Positions 22,678 through 34,407 of a DNA stretch of 64,000 nucleotides are shown one piece after another. Numbering within the stretch: the stretch's first letter is position 1; each line of letters starts with the position of its first letter. Source of the stretch: Zygnema cylindricum (lineage: Eukaryota; Streptophyta; Zygnematophyceae; Zygnematales; Zygnemataceae). The notes beneath the pieces were generated by a model that was not told where the DNA came from, searched no databases, and was given only the letters and a program-made list of their open reading frames with translations. Location: NCBI GenBank assembly GCA_037447655.1, contig JBBHKE010003341.1, positions 62,001 through 126,000 on the forward strand, written 5' to 3'. Made by a program: the position numbers and the translations under genes.

Positions 22678-23129
22678 TTATTTGTTGAATTTGTCGGTCG
22701 TCAAATATGGACGAAAAGAACGTTTTCATGACAATTTGGATGGTCGTTAACAAGAGCATTGACAAATTTTTAATTATCATCACCAAATATTGTTTTTCTT
22801 CTGTTCCTGATCCGCCTTGTAAAAAAATGGCCACTTTTTATATTAAAATCCATACATTGTGTCTAATATTGAGTAGGCATGTTTCTAAGATATATTCCAA
22901 TTCCACCTTTTTAATTAATCTATGTTACTTTCAATTGCGTAAATGTGGAAGTTGAGATGACTTTCATGTATGAATCATCTCGTTTACCTAAATACCATGA
23001 ATTCCACTTTTGTCTATAAATGCAGCCTAAAATAAAAACAACAACCTGTCGATTTCAACTTAATTTCTTTTTTAAACAACATTTAATGTCAATATATCAA
23101 ATAGAAGAGTATAATGTTTAGTTCTTGTT

Positions 23130-23755
23130 TAGAATGGAGTTCAGATTGTAAGTTGTGCCAACAATTACTATGAGCCGAAAACAACCATGATATACTGTCA
23201 AACTGTGTACTAAACTGTAAATAGGAAATTAGTTCAGATTGTAAGTCGTTCAAACAGTTATAATGAGTCGAAAACAACCATGCAATAGTGTCAAAGCTGT
23301 GTACTGAACTGAATGGAGGAATACTGAAAAAAGGATTACAGTCCAGATTGTAAACTGTTCAGACAGCTATAATGAGCCGAAAACAACCATAAAATACTAT
23401 CAAACTGTGTACTAAACTGAGAAATGGAATACAAGTATACAATTCAGACTGTAAGCTGTTGTAAGCTGTTCAAACTGAACCCAACCGTGTAATAGTGTTA
23501 AAACTGTGTCCTGATCTGAGAAAAATAAATATACAGTTCAGATTGTAAGCTGTGCAAACAGTTATAATGAGCCCAAAACAGCCATGATATACTGTCAAAC
23601 TGTGTACTAAACTGAAAATTAGAAAATAGTTCAGATTGTAAGCAGTAGAAATGTTTTAGCGAGAGAAAAACTACACCGCGTAAACTGAAATTAACATAAC
23701 AATTCAGATTGTGAAAAGCTCCACAGTAAAAATGAGCAGAAAATTACGGAAAAAA
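23130..23755. repeat. Tandem array of about 95-110 bp units
   Basis: Six to seven degenerate units begin TTCAGATTGTAAG at about 23141, 23232, 23342, 23441, 23537, 23632 and 23702. Each carries AACAGTTATAATGAGCC and ACTGTCAAACTGTGTACTAA downstream. One unit has an 11 bp internal duplication (GTAAGCTGTT). It is non-coding and internal to the large Harbinger element. Confidence 0.9.
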
Positions 23756-24321
23756 ATTGTGTTTTCTTGTTTATTTCATGTTAAATCGTTGGTTTTTGAG
23801 GCATAATATGTGTTTGAACTCTCGTTGCATTATTTTGTTTCTGTTATCCAACAACATTTGCCAATATCACATGCAAAATGGAACATACATAGCTGTATAG
23901 AAGACCGTAAATTAATGTTTGTCGTCCTTATGTTGATGTGCTTTGAATCCGTTTTTGCAAGAATGGGGAAAGTGGATGGTGGAAAGTATAAAGACAGGAT
24001 ATGGCAGAGAAGAGAAGGGCGTTCTGTGGCGTACTCGATATGGCAGCCTCCACGTCGACAATGTGGCGTACCGAGATTATGAAGGCACAAAAACTGTACA
24101 GGGTGAGGAGAGACGCCTCAAATTGAAGCCGAGTGGAAGTTTCCCTCATTTTGTGTACGACTTCATCTGTCACACTGTTTCGTACACGTCTACGTAAGTC
24201 ACTTTTTAAAGTTACAAGTTATTTACGTTTACATCCGAATGCTCTGAAAATTGTACGGAGAATCTTCGCTAAAAAAAAAAGTTACAAGATTAAGTTTCGG
24301 TTACATGTGAAAGTACCCTTA

Positions 24322-24780
24322 GTCATTTTTGGACTTAGGACCTTTCTGTACCAAATCTGTTTTTGGTCATTTTTGGTAATTTCATCTAAGGATTTCTCTC
24401 AGTTCTATGGGCATAACTATCTGAAATTTTGCATGTGTATTCCTCCTTGTATTGTTAATATTATCACATAATTTCAGACCTAGTTTGTGCCTGGTAAGTG
24501 TTTAACTTCATTGTGAAGCTGGTCTGATTTATCAAAGTTCAGGCAAACTGTTTTTCTGCAACTTTGACTGGATGGTGTGATAATTCTGTTTAGTATTTTT
24601 ATATGAAAATACATGGGAAAACTAAGTGACCTATAAAATATCAGATTATGTAGTTTCATCTTTTTTTGTTAATTCTGTAGAATTCTGAGCGGATACAAAG
24701 TAGGTTGTTTTTGGGGTAGTTTGTGGTGCTTCCAAGGGTAAATCCATGGCTGGAAATGACTATGGACAACAGAACCATTG
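24322..24780. other. Unassigned stretch
   Basis: Right flank of the Harbinger element. No gene recognised. From about 24700 it grades into a diverged copia A LTR. Confidence 0.4.
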
Positions 24781-25228
24781 TTCTTGATTTGACAGGCGTC
24801 AACTTGAGGGCCATGTCGTACAATGGCCGTACAAATAAGTACATCGGCCACTGTACCTTCTTTTACTATACAATGTTCATAGTAGGGTTTAATAGTATTG
24901 TTCCTATTAGAGTAGGGTTTAGTAGTAGGTAGCACTGAATTGGCAGAATAGGACTTAGTCAAATTTCGGTACCTCTCTCTAAAAAAACTTGTTACTAAAA
25001 AGGTCATCTTTGACCTACCATAAAAAAAGCTCAAGGGAGCAAATTCAATGATTTTTTCAATGATTTTTTTTGCGTTCGGCTCAAAGGAGTTAGCTCCTAT
25101 CAGGGGTGAGGGTGGTCAAAATACTTGTGTGCTAGGGTGACACTTATACATTGGGAAAGAAGAAGGGGTATAAATTATCCGAGAGGTTTTACATAGACTG
25201 TCTATTTTGTGGGTCAATGGAGACCACA
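24780..25228 (+). mobile_element. Copia A LTR fragment (plus orientation, 3' part)
   Basis: Matches 54950-55485 and 58000-58546 in order: ATGTCGTACAATGGCCGTAC, TAGTAGGTAGCA, AAAGGTCATCTTTGACC, and the terminal GTCAATGGAGACCACAAC. It ends where an opposite-orientation LTR begins. Confidence 0.7.
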
Positions 25229-25546
25229 ACATTACATAGCTATCAAACTATATACAGGCTAGCACCAGCTGGTAGACTATAGGATAAGCTGGCCGGCTAA
25301 TAAGGCAGATTGTATGGACCAAGATCAAATCCTTGGTCCGTCAACATTTTGCTAAGAGATGATTTCCCTATCTCTTTCTATCTACATAGGAAGCCATGGC
25401 TCTATCTCTCTCTCATCCGTTTTTCAATGACTACAACAAGTATGAGGACTAGAGAAAAGGAAGGTAGAGCTTGACTACCAAAATGAGACCATATATTTTC
25501 CTATACTCTGATCTAGAAAATACTTTATTAAACTCAAATTTCAACA
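25229..25546 (-). mobile_element. Copia A LTR fragment (minus orientation, 5' part)
   Basis: On the minus strand it starts TGTTGAAATTTGAG at 25546 and continues through TATTTTCTAGATC and the CCATGGCT block to the tRNA-like block (GATCAAATCC at about 25327). It is joined head-to-head with the plus-oriented fragment at 25228/25229, so part of one LTR has been inverted or two LTRs recombined. Confidence 0.7.
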
Positions 25547-25655
25547 AACACTTCCCTTGTCCGCTCACTATTCCCCGATTCTGTTTCTCACACAATTCTC
25601 CTATCATCATTGTTTCCAAATAGATGAATCTTGTACCATTGAAAATGGGCACCCT
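25547..25655 (-). pseudogene. Copia A gag start remnant between two LTRs
   Basis: Only about 110 bp of internal sequence remain between minus LTRs. The frame gives MPIFNGTRFIYLETMM, like the conserved gag opening (FNGTNFSTWK) of copia elements. A later piece, GIVSGQGKCL, matches a frame at 55576-55605. The rest of the element is deleted. Confidence 0.5.
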
Positions 25656-25660
25656 AATTC

Positions 25661-26668
25661 TGTGGTCTCCATTGACTGCAAAATTCCCTTTTGCTTAAGA
25701 AGCATCTAGTGAATTTTCAATGGCTCACTTTCTCTTGGAACTACTCCCACCCTGGCAAGCAAAGACTCTGGCTGACTTAACCCCTTTGTAGTATGGACAT
25801 CTTGAGTCCATAGCAAAAAGACTCCTCAAAAAAGCCCTACAAGATGGTAAGTAATTAAAAGGCAAAAATGCCTATTTGTACACAAGCTATATAGAAGAGC
25901 GGCGGCTACCTACTAAAATAGCTAAGTCCTAAACCTCCCTCTAAACCCTATAATAATGTACAACACCTATCACAAGAATGTGTCGTATAATATGGTACTA
26001 GTCTCGTTGTACCTTCAATACGCACTATGGAAGGCGTAGGCATGGAGAGGACAGCTGTCTCATCTAAACTGGTCCTATAGCTCTTTGGGGATTCCGCTTC
26101 TCAATGACATTTTGCCATGTGTCATTTGGTGACAGAATGTCGATAAACTGCCAAGGCGGTCATACTGCGATGTTCGCTTTAATAATAGCCATCCGATGCA
26201 GACCTGCTTTTGATGTTCACCGTCCAGAAAAAGGTCTGATTCATTTATTTAGTGCGGTACTAGCGAACATACGAAATCATGATGTTTGTATGTTACATAT
26301 CTTGTGAATCTAGTTAATCGGTTTAGTCTACAAGTACTTCTTTAAATAGCTATCGATCCCTATATATCACAACATAAGTACTACACTATAGGATATGTTG
26401 GCCGGACACTTGGCGAACCATAGGGACCAAGTTCAAACGTCTTTGTTTGGTTATCCTTTTGGTATAGCCTACCTTAACCAGTCACTGTCTTATCTAATTG
26501 ATTAGTCAACCATGGATCTATCTCTTTTGCTCTCTAGTTTTCATTGACTACGACAAATGTAGGACTAGTAGAGAGAGAGTGTAGAGCTTTTCTATCTAGG
26601 CTTTGTTCAAAAACTTTTTTTCTTCCTAAACAGACCTAGAAAATATAACAAAATCACATATTTCAACA
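25661..26668 (-). mobile_element. Copia A LTR, near full length
   Basis: About 1.0 kb in minus orientation, ending ATTTCAACA at 26668 (TGTTGAAAT on the minus strand). Shared blocks in order are CTCCATTGACTGCAAAATTC, GAGTCCATAGCAAAAAGA, the tRNA-like block (GACCAAGTTCAAACG near 26428), CCATGGATCTATCTC, and CCTAGAAAATA. It cuts directly into the RT of a copia B element at 26669. Confidence 0.8.
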
Positions 26669-29600
26669 ACCTAAATTGGTCTTAGGCCAATATGAAGAGA
26701 GAATGTCTTTGACTTGATGAATGGAGGACTTAATATGAATTGCAAAAATGAAATCATCTAGATAAATAATATTGATGATTAACTAGTCCCCTATACCTCT
26801 AATATAATTTCCAAGATCTACACTGATTTCCCTAATACCTTATTTAATTATTGTTGCGACAAGAGTTTGATGCCAAACTCTAAGTGCCTATTTAGGACCA
26901 TAAATAGACTTATCTAAATGAAAGAGAAGGGTTTCAATACTAGAGACAGCGTAACAAGGTGGTTTTTCCAAAAAAGTATCTTCGGCAGGACTGCTGCGAA
27001 GAAAAGCATTCTTGACGTTGAGTTGTTGTAACTTCTAATCATGAAGAGCGGCAATGGAAAAAATCGTATGGATGGAATCAAACAACCCGACAGGAAAAAA
27101 TTCTCGTTGTAGTCAACGTTTTCTATCTATAAGCACCCTTACACCCCTTTGCGATGAGACATGCCTTTTAATGGTCGACTGATCCATCTGCCAGCCTTTT
27201 AATCTTAAAGACCCATTTGGAACCAATCGCATGCCGATTTGGTGAAAAAGTACAAAGCGTGTAAGTATTGTTGGACATTATTAGGTCGAGCCCTAGTGTA
27301 GCAACGAGCAATCACTTGGCGACACCATGGCCTTTGAAATAGGTGTTTAAATTAGGAGGATGTTTGACGTCCGCAAGGTTGGCGTAAGCAAAAGTTTCAC
27401 GAATCTTCCACGTCTGTTTGGGAAAAAAACATACTTTGGCGTACGACAAGTTGTTCATCAGATGGCGTCAACGGGGTAATAATTACCGAATTGCAAACCA
27501 ATTTTGCCGGCGACGTACATCAAAGGACGTAGAAGTAAATTTATCAATGGAAAAAATGTAGCGTCCCCAATGACACGTAAATTTGTTGCGTCAAAGACTG
27601 TCGCGTCATTGTCAAGAGATAACACGGGGGGGGGGGGGATTGCCAAAAATCTCGGAACTTTCCACTGAAAAATATCGTTGGAATTGGAGGAAGTGACAAA
27701 ATTTGTGGAAATGAGAGATATGTGATGGAATAAAATGGGCTTAGTTGGGGAAGGGGTTAAAAGAGGCGTAGGTAAGGTAGTAATATAATTAGAGGGGAAA
27801 TATTCGTGAAGAGGGAATAAACTAGGTAGAGGAGTGATGGGAAAATCAGATAAAAGTCTATGTATGAGAGGAGTCTCATTAAAAATAACGTCACTAATGG
27901 TGATAATTGGGCGTGAAGTGGTACTCCAAATACAATAGGCTTTTAAATTAGGGGAATATCCCAAAAAAAATCCGCACTTCGCTCGAGGACCTGATTTTCC
28001 ATTAGAATGGGAGAAAATTTTGAAGTATGATATGCACCAAAAAATGCGAAAATGAGAGACATCAGATTTAGTACCATGCCACCCATCAAAATGGTTTTAT
28101 TAGAAAGAGAAGTGGTTAAGGAGCATTTTCAAATATAAAAAGAAGTTAGTAAAGCTTCAGCCAAAAAATGAAATGGTAAGGAAACAAAATGGAAAAGAGA
28201 GCGAGACATTGATTTAAGCGCTTGACTTCACCATTTTGTTGCGGAGAATAGGGAGATGTTTTGTGATGAAAAATGCCATGTGTTAGCAAAAAATAGAAAA
28301 AAACATTGGAAAAAAATTCCCTCCCGTTACCTGTTCTGATGGTTTTGATGTGAGATGATAAATGATTTTTCACAAGTGATTTGAAATGTTGAATATTGGT
28401 GAAAACTTCGGATTTTTGACGCATAAAATAAACATAAATTTATGTAAAGCGAGAAAAGTCATCAATTAAAGTGAGAAAAGAAGAGGCGCCACTTATACTT
28501 GGAATAAAAATAGGACGCCATACCTCAATATGAATGAGATCAAAGCGAGCTAAAGAGTGAGAAGAAGAATAAGGAAAAGGTAAGCGAGGCATTTTACTAA
28601 GGAAACAACCATGACAAAAGTAAAATTTTCTTTCATTAAATTTATCGATTCCAAGTTTAAGCCTTTTTTGAATGAGAAGCTAGGCAAGCACCATTAATAT
28701 GGCCATAACAAAGATGCCATGTAAGAAAAGATGAAGAAGAGGGAAAATGGGCTAAAGAAGCATGAGCAATATCATGAAAAAAAATTAAAAGATGTAGATT
28801 GCCCAACCAAGTGCCACTATTAATGAGGTCCCTAGTGGAGGAGCAAAATTCAACGTTGGATTCAGTGACTACACCAAAAATTCCATGGCACAAAGCGGAA
28901 CTAGCAAAAAAATATACTTTTTGAGGTTAGGAAAGAAATAAACCTTTTCTAAGATTATTGGACAAGAGAGCTTGCAAATCGGAAATAATACCCACCTGTA
29001 CAACGAGAGTAGAAGTTAAAATGATGTTGTTCCCCAAATAAATGAGTAAATGAATGTCAACGGGAACAATATTGAGCATCTTATCACGTGGACAGCACAT
29101 GTGGTGAGAAGGGCCAGAGTCAATTAGCGAATAAGAAGGATTACTCGATTGAGAAAAGGCGTAACCATAGTCCACATGGGAAGTGGGGGAGGTATATATG
29201 GGACAGGGACAATTGCAAGTGACGCACATCCAACGTTTTGGTCGGTGGTTGGAAGGTCGTGATAAAAAAGTGAAACTGAAGGATTTTGTGGAGGGCAGTA
29301 ATATTAAAGAGTAGGGTACCACAGTGGCGATGTGCCGTACGGTAAATTGAAGACGGCCATCGCATGCTCCGTATGACCATCTGGCAGCATGTAGGCGTTG
29401 CGGTACGCAAAGGACTTCAAAGTTGGATTTGTCGAAGGAAGTCCTCACGGTCCCCCAACCGTACTTTCTTTTTCATGTCTTTTTATGAATGCGTGGCACG
29501 TGTTGACCACGTGGTCCCGCTCTTTGCAATATTTGCAAAAGAGATGAGATATTGCAAGATTGAGAGGTTCCTTTGGGGAAGAGACAACAAAAGCCGAACC

Positions 29601-29692
29601 GTCAATAGAAACGACATGTTTGTTAAGATTCAAGCGCGTCTCTTCATGTAACAAATGGTTAGTGAGATTTGACAACGTGACTGTGGTGTTGT
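26669..29692 (-). pseudogene. Ty1-copia family B gag-pol, heavily decayed
   Basis: Minus-strand order: gag C-terminus with zinc knuckle CKYCKERDHVVNTC (near 29560), protease (SLIDSGPSHHMCC, near 29130), pre-integrase (TWHLCYGHINGACL, near 28710), integrase core pieces (FTNIQHFKSLVKNHLSSHIK, TSPYSPQQNGEVKRLNQ, 28424-28146), integrase C-terminus (GYSPNLKAYCIW, 27964-27458), and RT fragments (27300-26669, with YLDDFIFAIHIK near 26750). Many stops are present. Both ends are cut by copia A LTRs: gag is interrupted near 29692 and RT at 26669. RNase H and its own LTRs are missing. The closest relatives are 6109-7190 and 43446-45744. Confidence 0.85.
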
Positions 29693-29694
29693 TT

Positions 29695-30838
29695 TGGAAA
29701 CCTTTAGTCCTCTCTATATCTCATGTGTGAGAAAGAGATTTCGGACTTAGTCGTTTTGTGTACACTCTATAAGACCTCCATAAGACCTCCATAAGTCCTC
29801 AGAATAGACAACTTCCATGAAGCCTCTAGGATATCCCTGACCCCTTTGTGTTTCAGCAAGAAAAAATGTCACCATTGCAGATAAAAACTCTGACCTCCTT
29901 CACCGCTGTGAAAAGAAGACTCCCGTGGGTCAATAGCAAAAAAAATCTCTGAATTTGCTCCCCTGAGCAGTAAGTTATGAAGGGTCAAAGTTGACCTTTT
30001 TGTACAAAAGCTCTCTGAGAGAGAGGATCCTATCTCCTAATTTTTCTAAGTCCTATCTCTCTCACATCTCCTAATTTTTCTAAGTCCTATCTCTCTCATA
30101 GACTATATCTACTGATGTACAGAGCTTATCAGATTACACTTTCATACACAAAAGTACAACTGCCGGTGTACTTTTTATACGAACTCTGTACGACATGCCC
30201 TAAATGTCGACACGTGGTATATCCGGATTTGCTCCCTTAATCTTCGGAGATGTCGCGATCCAATTTTATTCCGCCACGTGTCATCCGATGTGGCGATGAC
30301 CAAAAATCGCCATAATCTTCTTCCGCGATCTTGGTGCTTATTCCGGCCGTCCGATTAAATTCACATTTAATCAAAGCCGTAATAAATACATGCGCGGTAT
30401 TCGTTTCGCTAAAGAAATAAATGCGCGGTATTGGTTTCTTATCCGTACCGTTATCCGTACTTTTACATTACTGGATCTATGTATCCCGTAAACAATTACA
30501 GTTAAATGAATTATCCTACCTTGTAATGTTTAATTAAATATCAAACCATATAATACGTAAAACTAGTTAAAAACTTAACGGCTATGGCTACCGGTTACCA
30601 TCTGCTTGCCGTCCAGCAGGTACCAGGATCAAATCCTGTGGCTGGCACATATCTTTTTAGTAAATATACTCCTAACTAATATATATTTCCCGTAAACCTC
30701 TAGATAGCCTAGGTAGCCATGGCTCTAGCTTCCTCTCCAATTTCTCAGTGACTGCGACAAGTTTAAGAGTTGGAGAGAGAAGTTAGAGGTAGACTGCCTC
30801 GGCTTCTTTCTATATTTCTATTTAGACCTAGAAAATAC
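29695..30838 (-). mobile_element. Copia A LTR, probably solo
   Basis: Minus orientation. Blocks: GAAGCCTCTAGGATATCCCT, AAAGTTGACCTTTTTGTACAAAAGC, a cluster of CGCGGTATT motifs, the tRNA-like block with GGATCAAATCC near 30628, AGCCATGGCTCTAGC, and GACCTAGAAAATAC. The last 20 or so bases before the usual TTTCAACA are lost. It separates a copia B gag on the left from a gypsy gag on the right. Confidence 0.75.
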
Positions 30839-31386
30839 TTTAAACGGACCATTAATTTATACATGAATCACTCATTGTATTCCAAGAATCATTTTGTGTA
30901 CTCCAAAACAAAACTGCGTTGCTTCAACACGAAGATTTTATTCCTCGCAACCTTAACCGTGTTCACAAGTTGCCTGGAGTTACGAAGGTGATGGACAAAG
31001 AGGGTCCAAACATTGATTATCTCATTGCCTTCCACCATTATTCTCCACCAAGCCCTTGGTGCTCATTTGAGTAATCCTCCAGCGTAGTGAATCTTCTCGT
31101 GATCGGATAGGCTAGGAAAATTCTCAAGGTAATTTGCTATTGAAAACAACCATGCATCTAGATTCTTATGTCTTGCCGGAACGAACTCCTCAAGAAGTCT
31201 AAACTTAGGTCTCCTCAAATCTCTCTCCGAGCCCTCCATGTGCTCTCTCGCCAAGTTAAGATTCCAAGTTTGCGACAGTGTTACTCAAGTGAGCATTCTA
31301 CAATCTGAAATTCTTCAACTCTTGGAGAACTTGCTCCAACATATGAGCTTTTGATACGTCGAGCCTTTTATGCCGTCGAGTCACGA
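30839..31386 (-). pseudogene. Ty3-gypsy gag, N-terminal part
   Basis: The minus-strand frame has a probable coiled coil (SKAHMLEQVLQELKNFRL), then NLDAWLFSIANYLENFPSLS, HYAGGLLK, and on past a stop to APRAWWRIMVEGNEIINVW, LRNSR and VARNKIFVLKQRSFVLEYT. The order WL..I..YLE, LL(K/G).A..WW and LKQ.. .V.EYT is the retrotransposon gag pattern of Ty3-gypsy elements. It is interrupted near 30839 by a copia A LTR, and everything downstream (protease, RT, integrase) is absent. This is the only gypsy element in the window. Confidence 0.7.
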
Positions 31387-31406
31387 GGCAAGCTTTGATA
31401 ACAATG
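31387..31406 (-). promoter_or_regulatory. Primer binding site of the gypsy element
   Basis: On the minus strand TTGTTATCAAAGCTTGCC follows the LTR end. It resembles the initiator-tRNA-Met site TTGGTATCAGAGC with a few changes. Confidence 0.55.
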
Positions 31407-31955
31407 TCATAGGGGTAAACCAAGTTTACAAACACCAGTAGTGCACAACGGAATATACTAGGATTCCTCTCATAGCAACAGCAAGAGCACACAACATGCA
31501 CAACCTACACAAGGAGTGCTTAAATTTTATATTAACTCAAGAAGAGGTTACAAAATTGATTGTTTGATCGAAGAAGTTAACTCGCAAAATAGTGTCTCTT
31601 CCTTACGTCTGCTCTGCAATTTAAAATAGTCTCACACTATTCAACTCGATACTAGAGCTATACAACTATGTATAAGTGGACAATCTCCCTTAAAACTACC
31701 CTATCTATTCTAGGTTCTAGAAACATAGAATTTAATCTACACTGTGCTACGTTGCTCTGCTGCTAAGCTGCCTTGGCTCGCTGCCATACTACGTTGTTAT
31801 GCTGCTATGCTGCGCTAGTACGCTGCTATACTATATTTTTACGCTACTATACTGCGCTAGTCTGACATCGCAAGTCTGACATCTTAGCTGCGCTGCTCTG
31901 ACATCGTTGCTATAGCAGCCTCTCAACTCTGGTTACATACTGTAACCCTATTACA
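31407..31955 (-). mobile_element. Gypsy 5' LTR
   Basis: About 549 bp between the primer site and TGTAATAGGGTTACAG (minus-strand start at 31955), with TG...CA ends (ends ATGACA). The part at 31745-31905 is a degenerate CTGCTATGCTGCGC repeat. There is no partner LTR in the window. Confidence 0.5.
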
Positions 31956-32369
31956 GTAGCCATGGCTCTAACTCCCTCTCTTGTCTTTAGTAACTGCGAT
32001 AAGTGTGGAGACTTAAGAGAGGAGTTAGAGGCAAACTGCATCAGCTTCTGCGATAAGTGTGGAGACTTAAGAGAGGAGTTAGAGGCAAACTGCCTCAGCT
32101 TATTTTCTACCTTTTATTTTATATCTTTCAGACCTAGAAAATACGGTTGATTTATACACAGCCTACCTTAACTACTTGCTATCTTATCTGACTGCTTAAG
32201 TTGCCATGGATCTATCTCTCTCGCTCTTTGGTCTCTAATGACTAAGGCAAGTGTGGGGACTGGAAGAGAGAGAGAGAGGTTAGAGCCTAGCTGCTTGGGT
32301 TTTGTTTAAAACGTTTTTATTTTCCTAAACTGACCTAGATAATATAAATGAACTACACATATTTCAACA
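31956..32369 (-). mobile_element. Two copia A LTR end fragments in tandem
   Basis: Fragment one (31956-32145) and fragment two (about 32155-32369) both hold the CCATGG.TCTA to CCTAGA.AATA block of the LTR start. Fragment one has an internal 56 bp-period duplication (CTGCGATAAGTGTGGAGACT twice, at 31994 and 32050). Fragment two ends ATTTCAACA and is followed by the purine-tract complement CTCTCCTTATTTTCT, so it is the 3' LTR of the element on its right. Confidence 0.75.
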
Positions 32370-34407
32370 CTCTCCTTATTTTCTAATTGTTTTTTTGTTT
32401 TAGTCCACATTGTTCTCTATAGAATTTTAGTCTAGGAGTTGAGACTAGCTTTGTCATCATGTCTCGAAACCATCTCCTCATCTAGCCTATAATGTAGGTT
32501 GACAATTTTATCTTCAATTTTTTTACTCACAAAAATCAACCTTATATCCGTATGTTTGTCTGAAAATAGTGTTTTGGATTGGTTGCAATTGCATTGCAGC
32601 CTGATTATCACAAAATATTTTTTTACACTAACCTTTCATGAACCCAAGTTATCGTAACAAAGATTTCACCCACATCAATTTTATGACGGCAGAACAACAA
32701 GCCATATACTCAACCTCTATAGTTGACTGAGAAACCACCTTTTGTTGCTAGCTACTCCAAAAGTAGGCATCTTTACCCACATGCAAAACAGATGTAGATG
32801 TGCATCGCCTCATAGGAACATCCTTATAACTGGCATCACTTCAAGTGGTGATGTTAGCGCTCTCCCCTCCGAAACAACTACAAATCTCTAATCATTTTCA
32901 AATATCTCATAATTCTCATTGCTGCCTCCCAATCACTCTTCTTAGGATCGTTCAGACTTCTAAACAAGACTCCAACTGTTGCCACTATGTCTGGTTAGGA
33001 ACAATTTGAAAAATATGTCAAGCTACCTACAACCTACCAATATGGAATTTCCTTCATAAATTTCTTCTCTTCTAATCCTTTCTCATTACAAATGACTCTT
33101 ATCTCTCCTTGTACACTCCCATTACTGACTTTCTTTAAGTCAATAAGAATGGTACAATTGTTTCCCTTGTCCATTTGAAACTTCTCTAATATATTTCCTA
33201 TGGCTTTTTTTTGGGTTAATATTAAAACTTTCTTATATTTGTCTCTCTCCATTTGTATTCCTAAAGTATATTTTCCTTCTCCTATGTCCTCAATATTAAA
33301 TGTTCTTCGCTAATCTCTTTTTAATTGATTTATTTTTTCAATTAACTTACCTAAAACAAGTAAATCATCCACATATACACCGATAAAAATGACTCAATCA
33401 TCATCTTAAAACATAAAGACAGAGTAGTCAAAACACTTTCTGACAAACCCGAGATGAGTTAGAAACTAATCTAACTTCTCACTCCATTGCCAAGGAGCTT
33501 GATTTAGTTTGCACAAAGACTTAATGAATCTACATACCTTTCTTTCCTCCCCTTCTTTCATTAATCCCACCATTCGCCTCATAAAAAATTTATTCTTCCA
33601 ATTCACTGTTGAGGAAAAATGTCTTGATGTCCATGTGATGAATTTTCATGTCTTCCACTACCACAAGACCGAAGAGAATTCTCACGGAGGGAAAACTTAT
33701 ATCTTGTGCAAATGTCTTCTTACAATCAATCCTCCATTGTGGGTGTATTCTTTGCCACTAATCTGACTTTGTACCTTGGAATAGCATCGCCGAGGTGAAC
33801 TTTTCTTTTAACACCCACTTGCATCAATAGGTTTATTATGCGGTGGCGCCCACTAACTCCCCGTTTTAGCTTCCATAATCATTTATGCTTTGACCCTTTT
33901 GTCTTTCTAGGCGTTCCTTGCCTCTAAATGAGTTTGTGGCTCACTACGGTGTGAGAGTCTTGTTACCTTGTTGGTGGCTTGTTTTCTTGCAATATTTTGC
34001 AACTCCTTTATCCTCCTTCAAATTTTGAGGCTGGGATGGAGGGGAGTCTTGGTTTTTTCCAATCGTTATCACGTGCTCTCTTTTCTATGGATTCCAGTTC
34101 CACACTTTCTTCCTCCTTCTCTTTGGGGTGAGCTAGGAGTTATGGATCCACAAGTAGCTCGCTATTAGTCAGAAATTCCTCTTGTTGTGTCGTGATTTGT
34201 TGAGCCACATTGTTGTGAGAAAGATCACGATCTAATTCACTTTCTGATTCAAATTTTATCCGAATAATTCTATAATACTTAAATTGATCTACAAATTTTC
34301 CCTTCATCTATCACCCCTAGATATTTAACCATTATGATGTTTTGATTTCCTATATCATATCTCTTAACATCTTCATCATACCCCTCTAAGTATCTGAGTT
34401 TTTCTAG
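32370..34407 (-). pseudogene. Ty1-copia family A pol, RNase H to integrase C-terminus
   Basis: RNase H/RT remnants run from 32400. RT pieces include MERDKYKKVLILTQKKAIGN (33252 leftward), and the thumb/palm region continues to about 33950. The integrase C-terminus (34200-34407) lines up with YDEDVKGYRVYDL of the right-edge element. Stops and frameshifts are frequent. At 34407/34408 the integrase is interrupted by another copia A LTR starting TGCAATTATG, so this older element hosts a nested insertion. Its gag is not seen. Confidence 0.8.

Larger units (their letters stand above)
18609..24318. mobile_element. Large PIF/Harbinger-type transposon, degenerate
   Basis: The left end GGGTACTTTGGCATGT and the right end (reverse-complemented) GGGTACTTTCACATGT match at 14 of 16 bases. 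Both are flanked by TTA, the target duplication typical of PIF/Harbinger. The 5.7 kb interior has a Myb/trihelix-like gene (the usual second gene of these elements), a short transposase-like scrap in the convergent direction, microsatellites and two minisatellite arrays. The subterminal motif ACGGAGAATCTTCGCTAAAA near 24256 recurs in the 0.9 kb MITEs at 12147 and 51034. The hairpin-like block AATCACCTCGCGGGGTGATTTT near 18845 corresponds to blocks near 2206 and 12360 in those MITEs. It therefore looks like the parent or a long relative of the MITEs. It is not autonomous now. Confidence 0.7.

Noticed and set aside
23130-23755. CRISPR-like array
   Set aside because: Repeats are about 100 bp, degenerate and directly adjoining without unique spacers, in a eukaryotic transposon setting.
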